35,171 nt of DNA from an uncultured Clostridia bacterium (GCA_946403085.1 CAMIYM010000021.1:1-35171), one strand, 5' to 3'. Positions 8,586 to 16,358 are shown, counted from the first letter of the stretch. The notes: generated from the sequence alone by a model not told the origin. Numbers and translations are program-made.

Positions 8586-9468
8586 GTACAACGAAATCAT
8601 GAATGGCGTAACAGTCGATCCTGAGATGAAGCGCAGGGTCATGAGCGCTGTGTCCGCATCCATAAAAGAGCAGTCGGAGCGTGTTGTCGTTACGGATATT
8701 CCGGTAAGAAGAAGGAAGGCTAACAGAGGCCGTACGGTTGCTCTTATATCCTCAATTGCAGCGGGTGTCCTCGTCATTGCCGGAGCTATATTTATATCCG
8801 GTTATCTTAACGGGGCAAAGACCGCATCTGAATCTGTTGTTGCTCACAATTCGAAAATGGATGAAGTTGATTCCATTGTCAATGGAAATATAGCAGCTGC
8901 CGAGACACAAGGCTCCGAAGAATCAGAGTTTGCCACTGACGGTGCAGATACTGCCTGTGAGTCTACAGCGGCAACCACAACTCCGGATGCGAAAGACGGC
9001 AACAGTTATTTTGCAGGCGGAACCCAAAAGAGCATTTCAAAAACGCTTAACACAAGAACCAAGAAGAAGATCTCTGTTACTGACGATATGTATCTCACAA
9101 ATAAGCGTGCTGTCACTATTACAGCCGCACTCCCGTTTGAAGTTACGGAATACTCCGCGGGTGTTTACGATAACCTCGATATCAGTTTTGAGATGTTTAC
9201 CGGTAAGAACAAAGAGTCTTTCATGATCATTGAGGGATCAGGAAATATAGATCTTAAGAAGGAATTGTTAGATACCGAATATGCAGGTTCCAAAGTGGTT
9301 ACTACCGGAGGAACGGAAATTGAGCTTTATTCCATAACTTCAGGCAAGGTCGAAGCTGCTACTTTATCCAACTGTGCGGTCTTTAAGAAGAACGGAAAGT
9401 CCTATCTGATCCTCTTCTCTGATCACTATGACAGTGACGTTTTCGTAAAGGTTACAGATATAATCTGA
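8578..9468 (+). CDS. Putative anti-sigma factor, single-pass membrane protein
   Basis: About 296 residues: a short cytoplasmic N-terminus, Arg/Lys-rich just before one transmembrane helix (about residues 52-77), then a Ser/Thr/Glu-rich stretch and a C-terminal extracytoplasmic domain with no recognised fold. Overlap with the ECF sigma gene and this topology make an anti-sigma role likely. No classical zinc-binding HxxxCxxC motif is seen. I choose the TTG at 8578: AAGGAGG (8562-8568) is 9 nt upstream, against only 3 nt for the in-frame ATG at 8572. The 8-bp overlap with the sigma gene implies coupled translation and controlled stoichiometry. Confidence 0.72.
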   Translation: MNKYNEIMNGVTVDPEMKRRVMSAVSASIKEQSERVVVTDIPVRRRKANRGRTVALISSIAAGVLVIAGAIFISGYLNGAKTASESVVAHNSKMDEVDSIVNGNIAAAETQGSEESEFATDGADTACESTAATTTPDAKDGNSYFAGGTQKSISKTLNTRTKKKISVTDDMYLTNKRAVTITAALPFEVTEYSAGVYDNLDISFEMFTGKNKESFMIIEGSGNIDLKKELLDTEYAGSKVVTTGGTEIELYSITSGKVEAATLSNCAVFKKNGKSYLILFSDHYDSDVFVKVTDII

Positions 9469-9492
9469 GCTGTTCGAAAAGAAGCATAACTG

Positions 9493-9530
9493 ATACCCGC
9501 CGGACCAATATCTGGTCAGGCGGGTATTTT
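9493..9530 (+). terminator. Intrinsic terminator of the sigma / anti-sigma operon
   Basis: The 9-bp stem ATACCCGCC (9493-9501) / GGCGGGTAT (9519-9527) contains an inner pair GACCA / TGGTC and is followed by TTTATA. Confidence 0.85.
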
Positions 9531-9563
9531 ATATAAAAAACATTCTTTAAAAATTGAAGCGTG

Positions 9564-9572
9564 TGCTAAAAT
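9564..9572 (+). promoter_or_regulatory. Extended -10 promoter of the zinc-ribbon Yip1-like gene
   Basis: TGCTAAAAT lies about 50 bp upstream of the ATG at 9623. No good -35 is visible. Confidence 0.45.
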
Positions 9573-9622
9573 GAACTTATCATGTTGATCGGACTACTAT
9601 GCCCGAGGAAAGGATACCTAAT

Positions 9623-10510
9623 ATGTTTTGTCCTAATTGCGGAAAAGAAAACCCTGATGGAATTGCTTTCTGCGGTGGATGCGGTATGTCATTCGGAACA
9701 CCGGCTCCCCAGGCTGCACCTCAGCCCGCTCCCGCAGCACCTGCACCCCAGCCTGCTCCCGTAGCACCGGCTCCCCAGCCCGCGCCTCAGCCTGCTCCTC
9801 AGGCAGCACCTGTTGCAGCTCCCGTTGCTGCTGCAGCTCAGCCCCAGCCCCAGCCTCAGGCACCTGCAAAGCCCAAGGAACCTTCTTCAATGATTCCTTT
9901 CGGCCAGCACTTCAAGAATCTCTTCAATACTGCTCTTCATCCTGTTACAGCACCTAAGGAAGTTATTCCCCAGTATGAGAAGATCGGAAATGCACTCATT
10001 CTTGCAGCTATCGTAGTCGTTATCTGCGCACTTGTCGGTTCTATCTCTTCTGTTTCCACTTATCTGATCTATATTGCTCAGAGAAAAGCAGAGCTTAGCC
10101 GCCGTGTTTTCAATGATGTTTATGACAGCGGAACGATCGCTATCCAGATCGTGAAGTACAGCGTCTATCCTTTCATTTACTATGCTGTACGTACATTTGG
10201 TATGGCCGGCCTCTTCACACTCGGTGGTCTCATCGTTAAGGAGAACTGGTCATTCTCAAAGCTCCTTGCTGCAGCTTCTCTCGCAGCAGCTCCTGCATAT
10301 GTTGTTTCAGACTTCTTAGGCGAGTTCCTGGGACTCATTCCTGCAGTAAGATTCGGTTCAGTTATCACGATCGCAGCTTATATCTACTATCTCCTGTTGC
10401 TCTATGAGGGCACGAGCGAGGTAACAAAGCTTTCCGGCAACAAGAAGGCATTTGTATTTATCATCTGCGCAGCTATCGCAGGTTATGTTGCAAGCTTCTT
10501 CCCGTTCTGA
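9623..10510 (+). CDS. Zinc-ribbon protein with Yip1-like membrane domain
   Basis: 295 residues. The N-terminus is a short zinc ribbon (CPNC at residues 3-6 and CGGCG near 18-22). A low-complexity Ala/Pro/Gln linker of about 70 residues follows, with repeated APQPAP units. The rest is a membrane domain with about five helices and a layout like the Yip1 family (PVTAPKEV before helix 1). The start is the ATG at 9623 behind GGAAAGGA; a longer frame from 9599 would place that binding site inside the gene. The gene is monocistronic. The role is unknown. Two further zinc-ribbon proteins follow, and such N-terminal ribbons in Firmicutes membrane proteins probably mediate protein contacts. Confidence 0.8.
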   Translation: MFCPNCGKENPDGIAFCGGCGMSFGTPAPQAAPQPAPAAPAPQPAPVAPAPQPAPQPAPQAAPVAAPVAAAAQPQPQPQAPAKPKEPSSMIPFGQHFKNLFNTALHPVTAPKEVIPQYEKIGNALILAAIVVVICALVGSISSVSTYLIYIAQRKAELSRRVFNDVYDSGTIAIQIVKYSVYPFIYYAVRTFGMAGLFTLGGLIVKENWSFSKLLAAASLAAAPAYVVSDFLGEFLGLIPAVRFGSVITIAAYIYYLLLLYEGTSEVTKLSGNKKAFVFIICAAIAGYVASFFPF

Positions 10511-10537
10511 TCGAAGGAAGATAAAAAGCATTTAATT

Positions 10538-10571
10538 ACGGCGGAAGGTCATCAGGCTTTCCGCCGTTTTT
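10538..10571 (+). terminator. Intrinsic terminator after the Yip1-like gene
   Basis: The 9-bp stem ACGGCGGAA (10538-10546) / TTCCGCCGT (10559-10567) is followed by TTTTT. The stem is nearly the same as that of the terminator at 12847-12877. Confidence 0.88.
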
Positions 10572-10610
10572 ACTTTTCGAACGGTTTATATCGCAAACGA
10601 TAAATATATT

Positions 10611-10619
10611 TGATATAAT
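10611..10619 (+). promoter_or_regulatory. Extended -10 promoter of the zinc-ribbon / SPFH operon
   Basis: TGATATAAT (10611-10619) with a weak upstream TCGCAA at 17-bp spacing. It lies 56 bp before the ATG at 10676. Confidence 0.6.
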
Positions 10620-10675
10620 TTTTCTTGGGCGCGACGTAGCACGCGTACGCTTGGAATAAGGGTAGGGATTAGATA

Positions 10676-11500
10676 ATGCAAGAAGTCAACATTACTCCGG
10701 TCTCTTTAAAGTGCAAGATATGCGGCGGTGATATCATTAACGACTATCTCGCCGGTACTTCTTACTGCGCAAACTGCGGGAACAGATGGGCTGTTGCCGA
10801 TCTTATTCCTGACTATTCAAAGTATCAGCGCATAATCGCCAACATCACAAAGGCGAACAACATAATAGCAGGTGATTTCAAGGCTGCTTCCGCCAATGAG
10901 GCCAAGCTTCTTTATAAGACATCTGTTATCGAATGCTCCAAGTTCAATGACCCGGTCTCTGCAGATCTTATAAAGGTATGCGAGGAAGGCCAAAGGCAGG
11001 CAGATCTTCTTGCAATCTATATCAAGGGCAAGAATTACTTCGAGAAGAAATCCTACAGAAGTGCGTTAAGCACATTATCGAAGATCAAGGATTTCAGGGA
11101 TTCTGAAGCCATTATCGAGATCTGCAAGGAAGAGATCGAAAAGGAACGCAAGAAGCAGATTCCGTGGGCTGTTGTTTTCAGCCTTCCGCTTCCGGCTGCT
11201 ATGGGACTCTTTTTCCGTGAGGCTTTCGGCTGGCCGTGGGCTGTCTGCATTATCTTGTTCCTTGCAGGTTCAGCAGGCCTCGGATATGTCCTCTACAAGG
11301 GCGGCGTGGCATCTGTAATCATCAAGATACTATCGTTCCTCGCAGCAGGTCCGATCATCATATTCTCAGTGCTCGCATATGCGTTCCACGTGCCGACCGT
11401 GATAGCGGTAATAGCCGCGATAGTCGCACCGATCGCACTGTTCATAGTTTTCGCTGTATCAACAGAACAAATATCTGCATTGATAAAGAAAGATAAATAG
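10676..11500 (+). CDS. Zinc-ribbon membrane protein (YdjG-like context)
   Basis: 274 residues. A zinc ribbon of the TFIIB type occupies residues 11-36 (CKIC then CANC). A helical segment with a TPR-like unit follows (about 100-150: YIKGKNYFEKKSYRSALSTL). Four hydrophobic helices fill about 160-262, with a short Lys-rich tail. It is 17 bp upstream of the SPFH/zinc-ribbon gene and shares its promoter. In Bacillus subtilis a zinc-ribbon membrane protein (YdjG) and an SPFH/zinc-ribbon protein (YdjI) act together to recruit a PspA homologue. The pair here resembles that module by architecture and order, although no PspA gene is in the window. The equivalence is inference. Confidence 0.78.
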   Translation: MQEVNITPVSLKCKICGGDIINDYLAGTSYCANCGNRWAVADLIPDYSKYQRIIANITKANNIIAGDFKAASANEAKLLYKTSVIECSKFNDPVSADLIKVCEEGQRQADLLAIYIKGKNYFEKKSYRSALSTLSKIKDFRDSEAIIEICKEEIEKERKKQIPWAVVFSLPLPAAMGLFFREAFGWPWAVCIILFLAGSAGLGYVLYKGGVASVIIKILSFLAAGPIIIFSVLAYAFHVPTVIAVIAAIVAPIALFIVFAVSTEQISALIKKDK

Positions 11501-11517
11501 GAAGGGAGAATTACGAA

Positions 11518-12822
11518 ATGGTTGAAGCTATTAGTGTAATCAAGTACGAAGGCAGTAATGAAGTACTGGCGCACAAGCATGAGAAAGAAGATTTTACAAT
11601 CGGTTCCCAGCTGATCGTACATGAATCGCAGGAAGCGCTTTTCTTCCGTGACGGTAAGGTTTTCGATCAGTTTACAGCGGGCAGGCATACTCTCGTTACG
11701 AACAACATTCCGAAGGTTCGTGACTACATGAAGCTCGGCACAGGCGGAATCAATGTCTTCCACTGCGAGGTCTACTTCATCAACATGGTTACCCAGATGG
11801 GTATCAGGTGGGGTACAGACAGCAAGGTAAGACTTTTCGATCCCGCATCAGGACTGCATGTTGAGATCGGTGCTTCAGGCAACTTCAATATGAGAGTTAC
11901 TGACGCGAGAAAGCTTGTCTTAAAGCTCGTCGGCACGACAGAAGGTCTTGTACAGAGCGATGTCACAGGTGACGGCAAGTCTTACGGCACAGGCATGTTC
12001 AAGGCTTTGATCATCAACAAGGTCAAGGCAAATCTTGCCCGCATCATCAAGGAAGAGAATCTCAATATCCTTGAGATCGACGCATATCTTGACGTTCTTT
12101 CTTCCAAGCTCATGATCGACATCAACGACACCTTGGATGAATACGGTCTCACAATGCCTGAGTTCTACGTAACATCCATCGTCACACCTGATGACGATCC
12201 GAACTTCGCAAGACTTAAGCAGCAGTTCGCCGATAAGACACTGAAGGTCCGTGAAGAGGAAGTCAGAAAGGCAGAGGCAGAAGCAGCTCAGCAGAGAAAG
12301 ATCGTTGAAGCCCAGACTGAAGCACAGCTCAAGGCCGTAAACGCACAGGGAGACGCTGAAGCTATCCGCATCAAGGCTCAGGCAGAAGCTGAAGCTTACA
12401 AGATGAAGGCTGAGGCAGAGGCTGCCGAGATGCAGATGAAGGGCTACACCTACAGAGACGAGACAGCTCGTCAGGTCGGCCTCGAAGCCATGCAGAACGG
12501 TATCACAGGCGGCGGCAACGGCGGCGGTGCTGCAGGCGGTATCGGTGATGTCGCAAGCCTTGGTGTTACACTTGGCGCCATGGGCGGAGTTATCAACATG
12601 ACAAAGGATGCCATGGCTCCCATCATGGGCGAGTCACAGAAGGTAGGCGAGGGCTTCGGCAATGTCGTCAACGGCAATACCGGCGCAGCTCCTGCACAGG
12701 CACCTCAGGCAGCTCAGGCAGCACAGGCAGCAGCTGAAGGCGCATGGAACTGCCCTAACTGCGGCAAGGCCGGAATCACTTCAAGATTCTGCCCTGACTG
12801 CGGTCTTGCAAGACCTGTATAA
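11518..12822 (+). CDS. SPFH (Band 7) protein with C-terminal zinc ribbon, YdjI-like
   Basis: 434 residues. The SPFH/Band 7 domain spans about 30-245 and matches the bacterial virion-core-like subfamily. A long charged coiled coil follows (about 240-320, rich in KAEAEAAQQ and AQAEAEAYK repeats), then a Gly-rich segment (325-350), an Ala/Gln linker, and a zinc ribbon at the C-terminus (CPNC, then CPDCG). There is no transmembrane helix, so it probably assembles on the membrane inner face. GAAGGGAG precedes the ATG. Membership of the YdjI-type group is likely; a membrane-stress role with the preceding gene is inferred. Confidence 0.88.
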   Translation: MVEAISVIKYEGSNEVLAHKHEKEDFTIGSQLIVHESQEALFFRDGKVFDQFTAGRHTLVTNNIPKVRDYMKLGTGGINVFHCEVYFINMVTQMGIRWGTDSKVRLFDPASGLHVEIGASGNFNMRVTDARKLVLKLVGTTEGLVQSDVTGDGKSYGTGMFKALIINKVKANLARIIKEENLNILEIDAYLDVLSSKLMIDINDTLDEYGLTMPEFYVTSIVTPDDDPNFARLKQQFADKTLKVREEEVRKAEAEAAQQRKIVEAQTEAQLKAVNAQGDAEAIRIKAQAEAEAYKMKAEAEAAEMQMKGYTYRDETARQVGLEAMQNGITGGGNGGGAAGGIGDVASLGVTLGAMGGVINMTKDAMAPIMGESQKVGEGFGNVVNGNTGAAPAQAPQAAQAAQAAAEGAWNCPNCGKAGITSRFCPDCGLARPV

Positions 12823-12846
12823 GGTTACATAACATCAATTAACATG

Positions 12847-12877
12847 CGGCGGAAGGCGTTGATGCTTCCGCCGTTTT
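12847..12877 (+). terminator. Intrinsic terminator after the SPFH gene
   Basis: The 9-bp perfect stem CGGCGGAAG (12847-12855) / CTTCCGCCG (12865-12873) is followed by TTTTATT. Confidence 0.88.
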
Positions 12878-12977
12878 ATTGCCCGGCGAAAAGAGGGCGA
12901 TGGTGCGTCGAGCCTGCATTTTCGAGCTTTTTTAGTGCTTTGGGGCGCTGGTGACGATGCTAATTAGGTCTTGCTCC

Positions 12978-13096
12978 ATACAGTGCGCGAAACTGTACGC
13001 ATTTTGATGCCAAATGCGTACGTTTTTTGGTCTTGTGGCGTACAAAGGGTAAAATTGTACTCATTTCGGGGTCAAATGCGTACACTTTTGCGTACT
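12978..13096 (+). repeat. 119-bp composite two-hairpin element, copy 1
   Basis: It begins ATACAGTG and ends TTTTGCGTACT. It contains two inverted repeats of identical geometry: GTACGCATTT, 7-nt loop, AAATGCGTAC (12995-13021), and GTACTCATTT, 7-nt loop, AAATGCGTAC (13057-13083). They are separated by 35 bp that includes TACAAAGGGTAAAAT. The reverse complement of 18748-18866 aligns over the whole 119 bp without a gap, at roughly 70% identity by hand count. The arms and the TACAAAGGGTAAAAT core are conserved while the loops vary. Confidence 0.9.
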
Positions 13097-13160
13097 CTGG
13101 TTTCATGGATAAAGAAGTGTGGGGCAACTCTGGTTTCATGGATAATGAAGTGTGGGGCAA
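13095..13160 (+). repeat. 33-bp tandem duplication
   Basis: Two adjacent 33-bp units (13095-13127 and 13128-13160) start CTCTGGTTTCATGGATAA and differ at a single base (A at 13113, T at 13146). The first unit begins at the end of the 119-bp element, overlapping it by 2 bp. Confidence 0.92.
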
Positions 13161-13291
13161 TTGCTGAAATTTTGCCAAATCAGGGCTCAATTTAGCGGAA
13201 AAAAATAGCAAAACTGGCCGATTTTGCCAAATCATTGCCAAAATCAGTGCCGAATTGGCAAAAAATCAGCAAAGGCCAAAAATGCACGAAA

Positions 13292-13332
13292 TGGTGACGA
13301 AAACGGGCAAAATCGTCACCATCTCGTCACCA
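13292..13332. repeat. TGGTGACGA / TCGTCACCA palindrome and doublet
   Basis: TGGTGACGA (13292-13300) pairs perfectly with TCGTCACCA (13313-13321) across a 12-nt loop. A second TCGTCACCA follows at 13324-13332, 11 bp on, as at 72-91. Another copy is at 13401-13409. Confidence 0.8.
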
Positions 13333-13546
13333 AGGAAAACCATGTAAGAAGATGCGCCGCCGTCACGTCGTTTTCGCGAGGCAAAACGAAGCCCACCATC
13401 TCGTCACCAACCCCAAAAAACGGCTCAAATAGTGAGACATTTTTTCGGGCAATGCGAAAAAAGACAGCAGGTGCAACATTTCTGAAAGCCCATCTGTATA
13501 TAGGTCAGAAAGCAAATTGTTTGATACGGATTGGAGGTATAGGAAA

Positions 13547-14854
13547 ATGAAGATTTGCTCAAAGAAAGATTTAAAGGTCATGACAGGTATCATGGCAGCA
13601 TCACTCCTTTTAGGCGGATGCACAGCTAATGTGAAGAAAGAGGATAAGAAGACGGAATTAAAGGGCGATCCCAATGTAAAGACGGAGATCGATCTTAAGA
13701 AAGTTTCCGATACGGAATATGACCAGAAGGTAATGGATGACCAGTATAAGAGATACTGCTTCGACCTGTTGAAGCAGACGGTCACAGATTACGGCTCAAA
13801 CGGCAATGTAATGATCTCTCCTGCGTCCATCATGATGGCACTCGATATGGTTGCTGCAGGCGCGAAGGGCGATTCATTAAAGCAGCTTACAGATCTTTTC
13901 GCAGTAGATCAGGGTCCTCTCACACAGCAGGCATATGCTTCTGCTCTTATGGATAAGATCAATAAAGCCAAGGATGTTGATTTCTCATGCGCTAATGCGG
14001 TATGGAGCAACAAGACTCTCCTCGGTGACAGCGTAAATCTCGAATATGTTGATTATATCCAGAAGACATTCAATGCAGAGTACTCATTATCTGCCTTTGA
14101 TAATAAGACACCCGATCAGATCAACAGCTGGGTAGATAAGAAAACAGATCATATGATCAAGAAGATCGTAAATAATCTGGATGAAAGCACCGCAATGGTT
14201 CTCGTAAATGCAATCGCTTTTGATGGCAAGTGGGCTGATCCATATGATGAGAGCCAGGTTAAGGACGGTGAATTCACCAATCACGACGGAAACAAAAAGA
14301 CAGTAAAGTTCTTGCACGGAGGTTCCGATAATTATTTTGAGACAGAGAAGGCAAAGGGCTTCATGAAGGAGTACAAGGGCGGCAAGTATGCGTTCCTTAC
14401 GATCCTTCCTAATGACGAGAAAGCCAATGCGAATGAGTTCGCAAAGAGCTTCACAGCTGAAGATTATGAGAAGTTTATCAAGAGCATTTCATCTGAGTAT
14501 ATCGTTGTGACAAAGATGCCTGAGTTCAAGTCTGAATTTGAATTCGGAATGACGGATACACTCGAAAACCTCGGCTGCAAGAATATATTCCACGCTAAGA
14601 CAGCAGACCTTTCCGGAATAGCAGGCGAAAAGGGTGACCTCTATGTATCTAAGGTCCTTCACAAGACATTCATCGAAGTGAATGCAACAGGCACAAAGGC
14701 AGCGGCAGCTACTGCAGTTATGGTAGATGCGGCAGGTGCAGAGCCCGTAACAAAGGAAATTCGTCAGGTTATCTGCGACAGACCTTATGTATATGCTATT
14801 GTTGATACAGAGACAATGACACCGGTATTTGTCGGAACGGTTAACGAGCTTTAA
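13547..14854 (+). CDS. Lipoprotein serpin 1 (predicted Ala P1)
   Basis: A 435-residue serpin, a suicide inhibitor of serine or cysteine proteases. The signal peptide ends in the lipobox LLGGC, so it should be anchored on the outer face of the membrane. Serpin landmarks include NVMISPASIMMALDMVAAGAKG near the N-terminus and the C-terminal DRPYVYAIVDTETMTPVFVG. The reactive-centre hinge is intact and inhibitory in type: Gly382 (P15), Thr (P14), then KAAAATA. Counting from P15 puts P1-P1' at Ala396-Gly397, which suggests an elastase-like target. Start: the ATG at 13547 behind GGAGG (9 nt). An upstream in-frame start at 13517 would enclose that binding site. Only 26 bp separate it from the next serpin. 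Confidence 0.94.
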   Translation: MKICSKKDLKVMTGIMAASLLLGGCTANVKKEDKKTELKGDPNVKTEIDLKKVSDTEYDQKVMDDQYKRYCFDLLKQTVTDYGSNGNVMISPASIMMALDMVAAGAKGDSLKQLTDLFAVDQGPLTQQAYASALMDKINKAKDVDFSCANAVWSNKTLLGDSVNLEYVDYIQKTFNAEYSLSAFDNKTPDQINSWVDKKTDHMIKKIVNNLDESTAMVLVNAIAFDGKWADPYDESQVKDGEFTNHDGNKKTVKFLHGGSDNYFETEKAKGFMKEYKGGKYAFLTILPNDEKANANEFAKSFTAEDYEKFIKSISSEYIVVTKMPEFKSEFEFGMTDTLENLGCKNIFHAKTADLSGIAGEKGDLYVSKVLHKTFIEVNATGTKAAAATAVMVDAAGAEPVTKEIRQVICDRPYVYAIVDTETMTPVFVGTVNEL

Positions 14855-14880
14855 TTTACAAGAACAAAGAGGATATGATG

Positions 14881-16206
14881 ATGAAGATCTGTTCGGTTAA
14901 GGATATAAAGATCATCACGGGAGTCATGGCAGCTTCCATGCTTCTCGGAGGGTGTTCCCAGGCGGCTGTCCCTTCAAGGACAGAGGATTCGAAGCCCCAG
15001 TTAGGCGACACTGAGTTAACGTCTGAGATTAAGACTGAGTTCAATCTTAAAGATGTCTCGTCAACACCTTACGATCAGGCGCTTATGGATGCGGAATATA
15101 ACAGATACTGCTTTGATCTCCTTAGACAGACTATCAAGGATTATGGTAAAGACGGCAATGTGATGATATCTCCCGCATCTGTCATGATGGCTCTCGATAT
15201 GGTCGCAGCAGGCGCCAAGGGCGAGACATTAAAGCAGATCACGGATCTTTTCGCGGCAGACCAGGGACCTCTCTCCCAGCAGGCATATGCAGCAGCGATG
15301 ATGGATAAGATCAACGGTGCCAAGAATGTCGATTTCTCCTGTGCCAATGCTGTCTGGAATAACGGATCACTGTTAGGCGACAGCGCAAATCCTGATTATG
15401 TAAGCTACATCCAGGATACTTTCCTTGCAGAATATACAGTAACTGCCTTTGACGGAAATACTCCCGGCAAGATCAACAGCTGGGTCGACAAGCACACCAA
15501 TCACATGATCGACAAGATCATAGATGATCTCGATCCTCTGACTGTCATGGTGCTCGTAAACGCGATCGCTTTTGAAGGCAAGTGGGAAACTCCTTATAAA
15601 GAGGAACAGGTTAAGGAAGGCGAGTTTACGGCATTTGACGGCTCTGCTCAGAAAGCAGTTTTCCTGAATGATACGTTGTCCGGATATTATGAGAGCGACA
15701 AGGCTACCGGATTCTTGAAGAACTACAAGGGCGGAGAATTTGCCTTCCTCGCGATCCTCCCCAAGGATGACAGCATCAGCGCAAATGAGTTTGCCAAAAA
15801 CTTCACTGCAGAAGACTACAATGCCTTTATAAAGAGCGTTTCCTATGATGGTGAAGTCAAGACAAGGATGCCCCAGTTCAAGTCAGAATTCGATATCCTT
15901 CTTAACGATACTCTGAAGAATCTCGGTGTAACCGATGTTTTCAGTGACGAAAAAGCGGATCTTTCAGGTATTGCAGGAAAGCCCGGTGACATATATGCAT
16001 CCAGAGTTATCCACAAGACATTTATCGAAGTCGACAGCAACGGAACAAGGGCAGCGGCAGCAACTGCAGTTACACTCCGCACAAAAGGCGTTGAAGTTTT
16101 AGACAAAAACACGCATGTCGTAAACTGCAACAGACCTTATGTCTATGCGATCGTTGATACAAAGACCATGACACCGGTATTTGTCGGAACGGTAAATCAG
16201 ATTTAA
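14881..16206 (+). CDS. Lipoprotein serpin 2 (predicted Lys P1)
   Basis: A 441-residue tandem paralogue of the preceding serpin, alignable end to end, including MKICS at the start, the lipobox LLGGC and the C-terminal FVGTVN. The hinge GTRAAAATA is intact, so it should be inhibitory. P15 is Gly388, and counting gives P1-P1' = Lys402-Gly403, which predicts a trypsin-like target rather than the elastase-like one of serpin 1. The loop from P15 to the distal Arg-Pro is the same length in both (32 residues). Three consecutive ATGs (14875, 14878, 14881) follow AAAGAGGA. The last has 7-nt spacing and matches the paralogue's N-terminus, so it is chosen. Confidence 0.94.
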   Translation: MKICSVKDIKIITGVMAASMLLGGCSQAAVPSRTEDSKPQLGDTELTSEIKTEFNLKDVSSTPYDQALMDAEYNRYCFDLLRQTIKDYGKDGNVMISPASVMMALDMVAAGAKGETLKQITDLFAADQGPLSQQAYAAAMMDKINGAKNVDFSCANAVWNNGSLLGDSANPDYVSYIQDTFLAEYTVTAFDGNTPGKINSWVDKHTNHMIDKIIDDLDPLTVMVLVNAIAFEGKWETPYKEEQVKEGEFTAFDGSAQKAVFLNDTLSGYYESDKATGFLKNYKGGEFAFLAILPKDDSISANEFAKNFTAEDYNAFIKSVSYDGEVKTRMPQFKSEFDILLNDTLKNLGVTDVFSDEKADLSGIAGKPGDIYASRVIHKTFIEVDSNGTRAAAATAVTLRTKGVEVLDKNTHVVNCNRPYVYAIVDTKTMTPVFVGTVNQI

Positions 16207-16286
16207 TGCAATCCTCATAGCACATATCGTGCTTGAAGGGTAAAAAATGTAGTAAAAGTCAATCTTTTCGAAAGCCTTCCACGGGT

Positions 16287-16292
16287 TATAAT
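16287..16292 (+). promoter_or_regulatory. -10 element of the PAP2-type gene
   Basis: TATAAT with only a poor -35 upstream. It lies inside the longest frame of the downstream gene, so transcription from here excludes the upstream TTG (16233) as start. The leader contains a small TTCCGG / CCGGAA hairpin (16304-16309 with 16321-16326). Confidence 0.45.
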
Positions 16293-16358
16293 ATGCGGAG
16301 CGTTTCCGGTCAGTCCCATGCCGGAACACTTCGCATATTAATTATTCGGAGTTTTGTT

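Larger units (their letters stand above)
12878..13546. other. Repeat-rich gene-free region before the serpins
   Basis: About 670 bp without a credible gene; open frames here are short, lack binding sites and run through repeats. In order it holds a TGGTGACGA motif (12949), the 119-bp two-hairpin element (12978-13096), a 33-bp tandem duplication (13095-13160), two 14-bp ATTTTGCCAAATCA copies (13169, 13221), a TTGCCAA / TTGGCAA inverted repeat (13235-13261), a TGGTGACGA / TCGTCACCA hairpin and doublet (13292-13332), and a 15-bp block at 13333-13347 shared with 35093-35107. A weak TATATA at 13497-13502 could be the serpin -10. Confidence 0.75.

Noticed and set aside
12960..13241. Minus-strand frame with an apparent 11-residue peptide repeat
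   Set aside because: The peptide repeat is only the 33-bp tandem DNA duplication read in frame. There is no binding site, and the frame crosses the composite hairpin element.
12878..13450. CRISPR-like array
   Set aside because: The repeats are short, irregularly spaced, in both orientations and of different families. There are no uniform spacers and no cas genes in the window.
13224..13550. Plus-strand frame upstream of serpin 1
   Set aside because: It has no ribosome binding site, is composed of repeats, and would overlap the binding site and start of serpin 1.
16219..16233. AGCAC / GTGCT hairpin after serpin 2 as a terminator
   Set aside because: The stem has only 5 bp and no T-run follows, so it is not convincing as an intrinsic terminator.
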